A stretch of DNA of 64,000 bases from Bursaphelenchus xylophilus. Its lineage: Eukaryota > Nematoda > Chromadorea > Rhabditida > Aphelenchoididae. The stretch is from contig CAJFCV020000003.1 in assembly GCA_904066235.2 (NCBI GenBank), forward strand, positions 7,936,001 through 8,000,000. Direction: 5' to 3'. Made by a program: the position numbers and the translations under genes. This document shows positions 1-12,776 of this stretch, piece by piece. The notes below the pieces were generated by a model. The model was given only the letters and a program-made list of their open reading frames with translations, had not been told where the DNA came from and searched no databases. The first letter of the stretch is position 1. Every line of letters starts with the position of its first letter.

Positions 1-383
1 CCTAATTTTTTTTTGAAAAAATAGAATGGAAAAAATGAGGCCGACATGAGAAAAAAGCTCGAGAAAACAAGTTTAGCGTCTTTTTCAAAATCTCAAAATC
101 GGTCTTATTTCTTCACTCTTATATGGTTTGGTTTTATATTGGTACAGGAAGTCTGTACTTTCTTTCTGATATAAAATCAAGTTCAAATCAAATTTAGCGA
201 GTAATTCGTTTATAACGAGCAAAAAGAAAGGGTCTACCGGAACCAAATTGCTCTGTTATTGCAACCTCAGTGCTTTTTCTGCAAAGTTTTTGCCTGACCT
301 TCTTCATTTTACCCGAGAAAAGGCCGTGATATTTCATATGTCATCAAACAAGGCTCATTAGAGTTTAATTCATCACATTCCAG
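1..383. other. Left-edge non-coding sequence with possible trans-splice acceptor
   Basis: I see no convincing exon here. The last bases before the ATG at 384 read TTCCAG, so an acceptor abuts the start codon. In nematodes this is the usual layout of a spliced-leader trans-splice site; an upstream non-coding exon would look the same. Confidence 0.4.
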
Positions 384-1633
384 ATGACATGCATTTGTGA
401 TACCTTCTTGTGGGCCGGCAAGCAGGCAGTCTTGGCCTACATCTTCTTCAGGCTCCTCAAATTCTCTTACATCGTTTTGTACAGTGTTTATGGTCACTTC
501 ATTGCAAAACCAGTGGATTTGGGGCCTTTTAAAGAGAAATGGACAGTAGTTACGGGCTGCACTGATGGAATTGGTCGGGCTTACATCGATGAGTTGTGTA
601 AGACCAGGGGGATTCGAAAGTATTTTTTGATTGCGAGGAATCCAAAGAAATTGGAGGTTGTTGTCAATGAATTGAGTGAGTCATGGATCTCTGTTTAGGA
701 TTATTTTGAAACTTTAGAGGAACAATATGGGTGTGAGATTAAGACCGCGATCTTCGACTTTGAGAAGGATGATCTGGATAAACTTCCAGCCGAATTGAAG
801 ACTCTGGATGTCGGAATTTTGAGTAAGAATTCACATAGATTCTTTTTCAAAAAAAAAACTTTTTTGATGACTAAAATCCAAATTTCAGTAAATTGTGCTG
901 GAATTGGCCCAACAGAAGTCGGGAATTTCTCGGAGTTGCCTCAGGGCTTACCCACTAAAATCATGAAAGTAAATCTGATGTCAAATCTTCGAATGATTGA
1001 GACGATTCTCCCTGGAATGTTGGAAAGAGACCAAGGAATCATCGTAAACATCGCTTCAATGACGGTAAAAAAGCTTTTTGCTACCGTATTGTCAATTTGG
1101 AATTCCATAATGTTCTGCTTTCAATTTTAGGGCTGGCGTCCACTCCCTTACATGTCCACATATCCCGCTTCCAAAGCCGCTATCAGCTTTTATTCCGACA
1201 CTCTGGCCGATGAATTTGCCCATACCAATGTCAAGATTCAGTGTTTGATTCCTCTTCTTGTCGCGACCAAAATCGCATTCTATGAGAAGGAAGAGGCGAA
1301 TGATATCTGGGTAATTGATCCTCAGACATATGCGAGATATGCCGTCAACATTATTGGAAGGTTCAGACTGTCTACTGGATGCTTCTTTCATGACATGCAG
1401 GTGAGATAATGACCCTCAAAAATCACAAAAAATAGAATTTTCTTCCATAATGTTTTGTAACCATTACAATTTCAATAATTGTATATTTGAATCATCAATT
1501 CCTGCTCTATTTTCAGATCGCTTTCGGAACTCTGATTAGTTTCTGGGTGTTCAAACAACTCTTTGTCCCGTTTGTTATGCTGGGAGTTCACAAAAAACGA
1601 GTACAACATTACAACACCAAAAAGGTGGAATGA
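384..1633 (+). CDS. Short-chain dehydrogenase, 17-beta-HSD type 3/12 / 3-ketoacyl-CoA reductase-like
   Basis: Five exons (384-675, 718-822, 889-1064, 1131-1400, 1517-1633) give 319 aa. The product is an NAD(P)H-dependent oxidoreductase expected in the ER membrane, acting in fatty-acid elongation or steroid reduction (nematode let-767/stdh group). Visible signatures are a hydrophobic N-terminal anchor (about 10-40), the cofactor loop TGCTDGIG (57-64), INCAG, the catalytic Ser189 and YPASK (Tyr202/Lys206), with the normal 13-residue Ser-Tyr spacing. The C-terminus ends KKVE, a KKXX-type ER-retrieval signal, which fits the family. The first intron is only 42 nt. An AATAAA signal lies at 1662-1667. 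The gene is convergent with the AP-2 gene (stop codons about 215 bp apart). The substrate cannot be told from sequence. Confidence 0.93.
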
Positions 1634-1847
1634 AAACTTTTATTTTATACAAAAATTTGCTAATAAACTCGAACAAAGAAAGTAAATGAGGTCGTATTTT
1701 ATGATGAGGTAAAGGAGCATATTTAATATTAATTCTGAAAACGAGATCGGGGGATAATCATTGAGATTTGGAACCCTAAGACCCGGAAACCCGCGGGAAA
1801 TACATGGATAAAGAATATCTACTATCTATCTGATGAAAAATGGAATC

Positions 1848-3729
1848 TTATTGGAGTGACATTGGGATATCGAAGCTACCTTCGGGCTCTGTCTCTCCAA
1901 TCAGAGCTGACAGCATCGATGTAAATGCTCGCACAGCAAAATCGTGGGTTACCTGGAAGAAAAAAATTAGGTATGATAGATGATTATAAAATAGAACAGA
2001 ATGAGGAAAAAAGCTAAATTCATGTATTAAAAAACCAACTTACAAGATTAAACGTCTCCAAATCATGTTGTAATCGAGGTGAAAGCTTTCCATACGGTGA
2101 AGTAAAGCCCCTGTGTTCATAAATCGACTGATCCCTCTGCATAATGTTCCTGCAGATCCTCAGAACAAACTTAACCGTTTCCACAGCCCTTTGAGGATTC
2201 AGGTAGCCTTGTTGGATTTGAATATATGCGTTGTAGACTTCAGGTTTCATAAACTCGGCTTGAACTTCTTGAATAAAAGCTTCTTGAGGGAAGAACTTTC
2301 GATTTAAGGCATCAAAATCCTCTACCAAAGTGTTGGTTTCGCTCTCCGTAAGTGCTGTAAAGGCTGTCGGATCCGTTTGCCTTCTTTTGCCTGAGGGGAT
2401 TGAGATCCCGGCTTGTGAAAGTTGCTCCTTGATCTTTTGCCCGCCATTTTTGTTTTTGGCTCTGGAAAAGAAAATAATATAAAGTTTAAAGTTAATACGT
2501 GATAAAAAGTCTTGTAAATATAATGACAAGTAAAACTCCTAACTTACTTCCTCAAATACCCTCCAATTAATGACATGTTTAACCCTTCTGGATGTCCCAA
2601 TCTCCTCTTGACTTCAGCTAACGTAACAGTATGCTTGACATTGGCATTCAACAGTGCCAAACGGCCAGGAACTTCGTCGTATTTGGTCTTGACGTCATCC
2701 GGATGAACTTCAATTCCGACTGTTTCTGTAGCTTCTCCTTCTGCACCTTGCAAAAAATCCTGAAGCTCTGAGTTGGCGGTACTATGAAGAGATCCTCCCA
2801 TACTTCCACTAGTCCCAAGGCCCGAGTCGGTTGAGTTGAGGTAAGGCTGGGATTGATTCGAGGAGTAAGTGTTATCCGTCAAAGGGCTGTTGAAGAGGTT
2901 GGGGTTGTAGTTATGAAACATATTATAATTCTGTTGGAATTGGGCTTGTTGGCTGACAAAAGTAGCTGGATTAGGAGTGCTTTGGGCATACTGAAAGCGT
3001 TTATTGAAAAGCGAAGAGTCATCAAAATCCGAACTTAACAATAAGAAACGTATTTTTTGTTACCTAAAAAATGCATCTTCCCTGAAGGGTTGATCAGAAG
3101 CACTTGCAATAAAAAAAAATTAACTAACAAGTTAGAAAAATGTGCTCAGCACCGAAAAGTATCCAAAGGCAATATTTTTTCCGAATTCCCGTCAAATTTG
3201 GCCTTAAAATGGCTAAAAGTAGACAATCAGGCACAAAAATTAAATTTACAAAAGTTTATCTGACCGACTACGACTACCATGCCATTTTATTGATGATTGC
3301 GTAACAAGGGTCCTAAAATCATCAAAAAAAAAATAAAAAAAAATTTTTTCGTCACAACACCCATCCAAGTCACCGCATAACTAATTAAAAGATAACTCTC
3401 AACTTACTGCCTGGCCACAACTTCCTTCTCCATTGTATGGCTGGAGGAGTTGTTGAGGATCCATCCCGCCAAAGTTCATGTTAAATGAGCCGTTGTACGC
3501 GGGATACATACTGTAATTTCCCATGGAGCTACTGCCGGCTTGATCTACCATACTGGCCAAGCTTGAAATGATCTAAAAGGAATGATCCTACAGTTTGGAG
3601 ACTTACATTCGCCGGTAACTTGCTCTCCGGCTCTTCATTCTCGTCATTTTCCAGCTTCCTCTTGCGTATTTTTGGGGTTTCCTCTGAATTCTCGGCTGGA
3701 AATTGCTGTTGAGGAGAGAATCCGTTCAT
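1848..3729 (-). CDS. TFAP2: AP-2 family transcription factor
   Basis: Five exons, read from 3729 downward: 3607-3729, 3408-3572, 2548-2990, 2044-2461, 1848-1952; 417 aa. AP-2 proteins are nuclear dimers that bind GC-rich palindromes through a basic plus helix-span-helix region. The family core is obvious from about residue 200 to the end: VPGRLALLN, a TLAEVKRRLG-like stretch, SLIGGYLRKAKNKNGG and a terminal FNLVTHDFA segment. The N-terminus has a basic nuclear-localisation-like run (KIRKRK) and a Q/N/Y-rich presumed activation region. I see no PPxY motif there, unlike vertebrate AP-2. The long intron 2991-3407 was placed at a strong TTTCAG acceptor because only that choice keeps frame with the upstream exon. 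The start is the first ATG; an extra 5' exon is possible. Confidence 0.92.
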
Positions 3730-4877
3730 TCTTGGGTCTGGAATATCGAATATGATTACTTTAAATTACGTAAAAGGAGACAAAATTTCCTGGATTAGAC
3801 GTTTCGTCCACGCACTATCGATTGACCAAAAATATTTTAGGTATCAAATTGTTTTCCGGAGATTTTTTTGAGGACAAAATTGGTGTTAGATAATCAAGAA
3901 AAAAAAGTAAAACGTTATTTTCTGACCAGAAAGCAAAAAAAATTTTATCCCGGCTAGCCAAGAAAAAAAAACAGCCAAAGGTATTTTCAAAATTCTATCT
4001 GTGACGAAACGCCACATTGATTAAATCGTGGCCAAGAAATTGCCGCTGGATTAGAAATGAAAAGGGGTTTCGCGTCATAAAAAGGTATCGGGTGTCTAAA
4101 ATACGGGTGGAAGATTCAAATTGAGATCAAAAATTTTAACGACAAGAACAAATATGTTACTTCAATCATGGTAAAAAAATGTTGTATGCCTATTAGTACA
4201 CTACTGATAACTGCTTGAAGTAAAAATTAAAGTGGGTATTGTAAAGGGAACTCTGAAGCTATTACGGTACCTCGAGCGAAATAAAAAAGCAACACCATCA
4301 TGCACAAAGACAACGAATATATTCTGAGGGGTTTTCTGCCAAGTAAATTCCCCCCTCTTATCCCTTCCCCGCCCCAGATATCCCTCAGGTACCGCTGCCA
4401 TCAGAAACAACTCATATTTGAATTTTCCCTGGCCACAGCGTCCCTTCGATTTCCGCGAGCCACATTTCCCCACGACCGAAAATTAAAATGTAATGGCGGT
4501 AATCGGGTTTGAGTAGAGGATGTAATTTACTCCAAGTATTTCTGCGTAATCAAGGGTCGAGTTATGCAAAGGAATCTCTGCCATAGGAAAAGCTTTATTT
4601 GGCGCAGAAGAGACCGTGGCGGAAATAGGCAGACGATCAAAAATTTCTGCGATTTGTAGGCACAAAGATTCGGTTTCTTCATTTTTGTAAGCTTTCATCT
4701 CATGGATAATATAAAAGTTCAAGTGAGAGATTTTGGCCTTTAAAATCTAAGAATGAAAGTTCGAGGAAAGCAACGATATAAGAAATTTATTCCAAGAAGA
4801 TTTACACCGTAAACGCATGGTCACCTTTGGTGAAATTGCAACGAACTTAAAACGAATAAAAAATGATTACAAAGATC
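3730..4877. other. Intergenic region between AP-2 and R-SMAD
   Basis: About 1.15 kb of AT-rich sequence between two genes on the same (-) strand. It holds the AP-2 5' flank and the SMAD 3' end. I see no exon, repeat or RNA gene. The spacing is too long for a typical nematode operon. Confidence 0.5.
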
Positions 4878-6868
<1,991 letters not shown>

Positions 6869-9800
6869 GGCATGTAGAGGGGAAATGGGGTCCTGAAGGG
6901 ATCTGCTTAATCATTTACAGGTCGTAAAACTTAAAAATATGACATTCCGCAGAGAATACTACATAGTATATTCTAGTAAACATAAAAACCTCTCAAAATC
7001 GTATATAAAAGCATCAAAACCTATTTATGCTGTGCCAGAACTCTAGTGTCCTAAGCCTTTATGGGTTTGACAACTTCCAAATTCAACCCGCAATACCCGT
7101 AAAGCCCACACAAATTAACTTCTGGTTAATTTCCAAACCCGAGAAAAGTGGGGGAAATCGAAAAGTCGGACGGTGTTTTTGGAGTGAAAATTTCTTATCG
7201 CTTCATTGACTCACAAAAAATACATTTGATTATATAAAACGAACGGGGAAATCGATATTGATGGCTGGAGATTGGTGGCGCCGGAAAGTCAAGGATTTGT
7301 TGACGGCTCCTCAGGGGTTTTGCAATCACAGTCTCTTTACAAAATTGTGAGAATTACAGAGCGATTGACAAACATCAGTAGGAAGGTTGGAACAATTGAA
7401 AAAACTGGTTAACCATGATGACAATTCGCTTTTCTGGTCTTACAAAGGTCTTACAACTACTCCAACCGTCATCTGTTCGTCAATCTATCCAGTTACAGTA
7501 ACCGTGACCACTTCACCTTAAGGCCCTCAAATCATCATTTTCACCCACGAATGTCCCTTTTAATCTCCACCCTATAAAACATCCAATTTGTCAAGGACAG
7601 ACATCTTTTAAAACCAGGAAACACGTCTGTCTGTTTGTTACAACCCTCAGTTACAGGATGATTACAGTGATACACGCTGGCGCCTGTCAAGACCGGAAAA
7701 AACAAAGTGTTTGTTTCAAAACAGACACTTTTTACAGCGATCTTTACGGTAAATAAATCAACGAGTGATCGATGACGTTGTCAAAGGAAGGTTAAATTTG
7801 GGGTCAAGTAATTTATTATGACAATAAAGGGGTCTTTGAATGTTGCGGAGAAGAGCAGACTAAGGCTAGGAGATCAAAATCTATCAGCTGAGTGCTTCGA
7901 ATGCATTGGTTTGATTATAACAAGTCACATTCCCAAACGTTTTTAGGCCGATTCTTTACAAGTGCTATAAATCTCCTATGACGAAATGTGACAAAAAACC
8001 TCAATCCGTTCTTGTTTTAAAATTAGGCAAGGTAATTTTGGCGTATCTTTCCTATAAAAATGTTTCTTTTTGGCGAAGCGATTTTTTTTCTTGCCAATCT
8101 TTCGATGGTCTGATGTATTGCCTGGTAAGCTCGCTGGATATCTCAGCCGAAAATAATACAATAACAGCTAACTAAAACTTTTACAGAATAATTTTGCGAC
8201 ATTTCTGGGAAGCCAAGTTTAACGGAAAGCTGGCCATTGAATTACAACCACCTTCAAGCAACAGCTGAACTCAGATTTCTCAGAATCAAAAAAACAAAGA
8301 ATATATTTTGTAAGAAAAACACAGAAAGCATAACCAGACCACCGATGAAAGGATCGGAATCAGTCTCCATCACCCCGTTCAATGGCCCGTTACAAATCGA
8401 ATCAGCGCCTCGACTGGTCGATGGCGGCGGTTTTAAACGTGACACCGAATTCGCGCCTCCTCTCCTCGCTACGCTTCTCACCGTATAACGTGTCCGCCTC
8501 GGCGTATCAGCGCTGATGGGTGCTAAAAAGCGTGAAATAATTTTGTCAATCAAACCCCCAATCTAGATGACAAATTGCACAACAGCGAGCCCCATGTTTC
8601 GACCGATTCCTCTCCGTCTTTTCTCGCTGTTTTTTCTCGCTTTCCGGTGCGGCGCCAGCGAGGAAAGAAGTTTGGCGCCGTTCTGTCGCCGGCGGTTTTT
8701 TCTTCATCTGAATATTTCGGTTTTGTTTTTGGGCCTCCGCTTTTGGAAAGGCGCATTTCACACCTGTTTCGCCGACATTTCGGGTGATGAGTTCGCTTTT
8801 GCGTCATTTGCTCCAGGATGGAGGGTCATTCTGGGAGTCGAGTTCGGTCATTCTTTTGAGGCTCTTCAGCCGTTTCCTCGTTTCTCTCGGATTCTTCCGA
8901 TTCCGAGTACTGTAGCTTTCTTTCTCTCTCCTGTTTTTGTGTGCATATGATCGGGGAAGGGAGGAGGGGAGAAAGGATCAGATTACGATATTTTATTGGA
9001 TTCGGATATTTCTTTTGTAGGTTACAGTAAGGTACTAAGCCTTTGTGAACTTTCGCCAACGATTAGGCTTAGAGGTATAATCACAAATTCAGTTTATGAA
9101 CACGACACAAAAAATTCCGGTAACCTAAATTTGTGATATGACCGTATCAGCGATTACAAAAACTCATGATGTTGCTGTAATAAGAATCCAATGACCGGAA
9201 GAAATTACTGTAAAAAAGACTTTCTTCCTTGATTTTAACAGCCCGAATTATGGAAACGCACGTTTTAAACTGTAGAAGAATGTACTTTAAAGAGTGCTGT
9301 AAGAACTAATCGGGTAAAGAGCTTCCGTATTCGAGAACACTGGAATACGGGTTGTTTGAGAAACATGGCAGGGATTCCAATTAAAATTTGTGGTTTTTGG
9401 ACAAAATTTCAACGATTTTTATTCACCAATCATCCGTCCACACTTTATGGAATAAGCTGAGGATCTTATATTTTTGAAATTTATGAAAGAACTATGAAAA
9501 CTGTTTATGAACAGTTTGGAACAAGATAATTGGCTCCATCACTATTAGACAAAGTCTAGAGGACCCCACTGGAATTTGAAATACCACACAAGTTTTACCC
9601 AAAGACAGACAGAGAGACAAATGCTGTTAAACAATCACATACCCCAACTATCCGATTCATCAAATGTAGACATTTCCAGTAAAAGAAAGCTGATTCTGTA
9701 AAAGCAATAATCATTAATTTTGTTTTTCATCAACAAATTCTCATAAACTTCCCAAACGAGGCAGTATAAAGGCTGAAAAGAAGGCATGCTTTGTGTTATT

Positions 9801-9993
9801 TTTGCAGAACAGAGTGTATTTTTTGAAGCAAGAGCTTGTTTAGGTTTCCTCCGTTTCATTGAGCTACCAGATTGACAGTGCGTCAGCGTATTTTGACTGG
9901 TATATAAGGCTCTTCTTTTTATCTCATTCTAATCTGCAAAGGTTTACATCTTATCAGAGCTATCTTTGATTCAACTCCTTTTCGAGAGAAATA
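6869..9993. promoter_or_regulatory. Divergent intergenic region between R-SMAD and P450
   Basis: 3.1 kb separate the SMAD start (-) from the P450 start (+), so the promoters of both genes should lie here. The sequence is AT-rich except for a GC-rich patch at about 8340-8800. Open frames cross that patch on both strands, but none has domain similarity I recognise or good flanking splice sites; I read them as a composition effect. No RNA gene is visible. Confidence 0.45.
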
Positions 9994-11831
9994 ATGTGGC
10001 TTCAAATTTTTATTGCGCTGTTTATTCTGTATGTTTTTGCTAATTTGAAAGAGCTCAAAGATTACTTGTATAAAATAAAAGTCGCCAGGAATATTCCTAA
10101 CTTTGGGCATGTCCCTTTTATTGGAAGTATTCTATATGTGCCGTTGGAATTTGAGAGTAAGTGCTTGTAGTTTTTGTCTACAAGGGATTACTTTAATTAA
10201 TTATAAACTGAAATGATGACTTGAACTTTTAGAATTCACTCAATTCTATATTGATTTTGCCAAGAAGACCCTCGATGAAGGCCACTCTGTTATGTCGGCT
10301 TGGTTCTTCACCGACTTCACAGTAGTTCCACTAACTGGAGATGCAGTAAAAGTAATTAAAAGACTTTGTTTGTTACACTACCTTTTAGGTGATTACCAAT
10401 AGTTCTGTTGAATTAAAGAAAGGGAGAGATTACAAATTCGTTGAAAGGTGGCTGGGCCCGGCCTTACTCTTGGGGGATGGGGAGAGATGGCATAAAACAA
10501 GGAAACTGGTCACACCAGGATTCCATTTCCAGAAACTTGAGGAATTCGCGCCAATAATGGATCGACACTGCAGAGTGAGACTTTTTTATCATTTTTTAGA
10601 CTTTAAAATTTTTTTTTAGACTCTGGTCTCAAACCTTCGTCAAATTGAAGATGGAGTTGATGCCAATATCTTCAGTAATATCAAGAATTGCGCCTTGGAT
10701 ATCATTGCCGAAACAGCCATGGGAGTTCATCTGGATGCCCAGCGGAATGCAGAGACTCCGTATGTCCAAGCAGTGAAAACTTTCAACAAATTGGCGGTTA
10801 TTGCTTCGCAAAAGCCACATTACTTTTTCTTCAACGAATTGGGATGGAAGCTAAGTGGATATGAAAAGGAGACCGTCAAAACCTTGGATATCCTCAAGGA
10901 TATGACGGACAAGGTAACTAGATCTAATGGAAAATTGGGCTTCCAATTTGTTAAGAGTGCCAATAAAACCCTGGTTTTGCTTTTAGGTCATCAAAGAAAG
11001 GGTGGAACAACAAGATCACGGTGAATTTCACGAAGTTCAAAAACCTGATTTCTTGGGCATCCTGCTCAAGTCCTACGCCGAAGGGGAACTTCCATTTGAG
11101 AATCTCCGAGAGGAAGTTGACACCTTTATGTTTGCTGGTAAGTTCTTAGCTTATTACAAACGTTTTAAATTCGAATGCGCTCCTTTTCATCCCGATTTAA
11201 CTGTCTTAACTTTCATTCCAGGTCACGACACAATTTCTCACGCTGTTGGTTGGACGATTTGGTCTTTAGCCTGTCATCAAGACGTCCAGGAGAAGTTGCA
11301 TCAAGAAATAGAGACAGAATTCAGTGGGAGAGATGATGAATTTGTATCGCCAAAACTGAAGTCTTTACCGTACTTGGAAAAAGTCTTCAAAGAAGCACTC
11401 CGTATCTTTTCTCCAGTTCCAATCTACGAGAGGGAAGTTGTAAATGAAATAGAAATGGGAGGATTTACAATTCCGAAGGGAACTACTGTACAAATCTCGC
11501 CTTTGGTTTTGCATAGAAACAGCAAGGTAGATTTGATATTAAATTTTTTAAATCAGCATGATTTTAGGCTTTCCCGGATCCAGAAAAGTTTGATCCTGAG
11601 AGATTTGCTGATGGAAGGCAAATCCCTTCAGAGTATATTCCATTTAGTGCGGGTCCTCGAAACTGCATTGGCCAGAAGTTCGCCCAACGAGAAGCCAAGC
11701 TTATGATCGCTCATCTTGTCCATAATTTCAAAATAACTACTGATATTCCATTCGAAAAGAACCTTAAGACGACTGAGGTTGTCTTGGCACCGACATTAGG
11801 GGTCCCAGTTAAATTGCATAAGCGGTTTTAA
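9994..11831 (+). CDS. Cytochrome P450, CYP4-like
   Basis: Seven exons (9994-10156, 10233-10351, 10389-10574, 10620-10913, 10987-11137, 11222-11526, 11568-11831) give 493 aa, the normal length for a microsomal P450. It is a haem monooxygenase anchored in the ER by the N-terminal hydrophobic helix (residues 1-20). Motifs in order: the [19 protein letters not shown] region, the I-helix oxygen-binding FAGHDT (303-308), the K-helix EALR (362-365), PERF, and the haem loop [11 protein letters not shown] with Cys439 as axial ligand. The pattern fits clan 4 (nematode CYP29/31/32/37 type), usually fatty-acid omega-hydroxylation, but the substrate is unknown. Introns are 37-84 nt. A poly(A) signal AATAAA lies at 11868-11873. 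Confidence 0.94.
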
Positions 11832-12776
11832 TCCAAAACATATAAACGACGGCTATGTCACAAGCAAAATAAAATATTTTTATCGAATATTTGTAATATT
11901 ATATTTTTGTGTCGTATTCGAACTCAGGATAAATAAAAAAAGCTCTGAAGTTTGACCTGCATGAATTGAGATTGACAACAGCTTATACTGATGTCGATCT
12001 CTTTATCGTCTCGAACTGTTGCATAGAGAATCTGGCTCAACGATATTTGTAAGACTGTCCGAACTTTCGGAGCAACGGCTTAACCGACGTTCAATGCTCT
12101 GTCTCCATCGGATTGCGTCACTGAAATTGTAAATTTTTACAATTTTTTTTTCAGAGTCACAAGTATGGTTCAAAGGGATCCAATGGTCGAATTTATACAA
12201 GTTCTGAGGTTTTGGTTATGTTAAACTTGCCTTGGTCTCATGATGACTTTATTATTGTTCCTCCCGTCCAGCGAATCAACCAGGTTCTCTGTGCAAGTCC
12301 TTAATTCATCGACCAGCCATGGATCAACCGAAAAACAATCCAAATGTGATAACGAGTGCCACCCCTTCATCACCGGGCATCTACATCTGGCCACAACCCA
12401 CAGCTGAGCCAGCTCAAACACAAATTGATCTATCAATTTTCTACGTCGATTCTCAACATTTTCGATACCAGCACGATGACGGTACATTAACTAAAAGGAA
12501 AATATTTTAACCTAGTTTATAAAAATAAGTTAATAATGATGAGGACCACAAAAGTAAAATATGTAAATACGCGATTAAAAGTTTTTTTTTGAAGAGTGAT
12601 GAATACGAAAGTGAGATCCGTCCCTGTATTATCAATAAAAAAGAGTCAAAGACGGGCATCTTCATGCATTTCTGAGATGACCACAATTCCCGGAAATACA
12701 TAACAAAAGTTTTGGGATCAGAGCTGGATATTTGAGCCTTTGTTACTTATATTACTACTAACATACTCTATTATAA
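11832..12776. other. Intergenic region between P450 and adenylating enzyme
   Basis: Contains the P450 3' end and presumably the promoter of the next gene. Open frames of 60-90 codons on both strands at 12.0-12.5 kb show no recognisable domain and are not framed by paired splice sites. I make no gene call. Confidence 0.4.

Noticed and set aside
2991..3041. AP-2 exon extended upstream to a TTG at 3041
   Set aside because: There is no ATG, and the extension cannot be joined in frame to the upstream exon. The TTTCAG acceptor at 2991-2996 restores the frame exactly.
8567..8950. 127-codon open frame on the plus strand
   Set aside because: It overlaps open frames in other phases on both strands in a GC-rich patch, has no recognisable domain and no supporting splice sites. 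Composition explains the lack of stops.
12003..12510. Cluster of 60-90 codon frames between the P450 and the adenylating enzyme
   Set aside because: No domain, no phase-matched splice sites and overlapping frames on both strands; probably intergenic.
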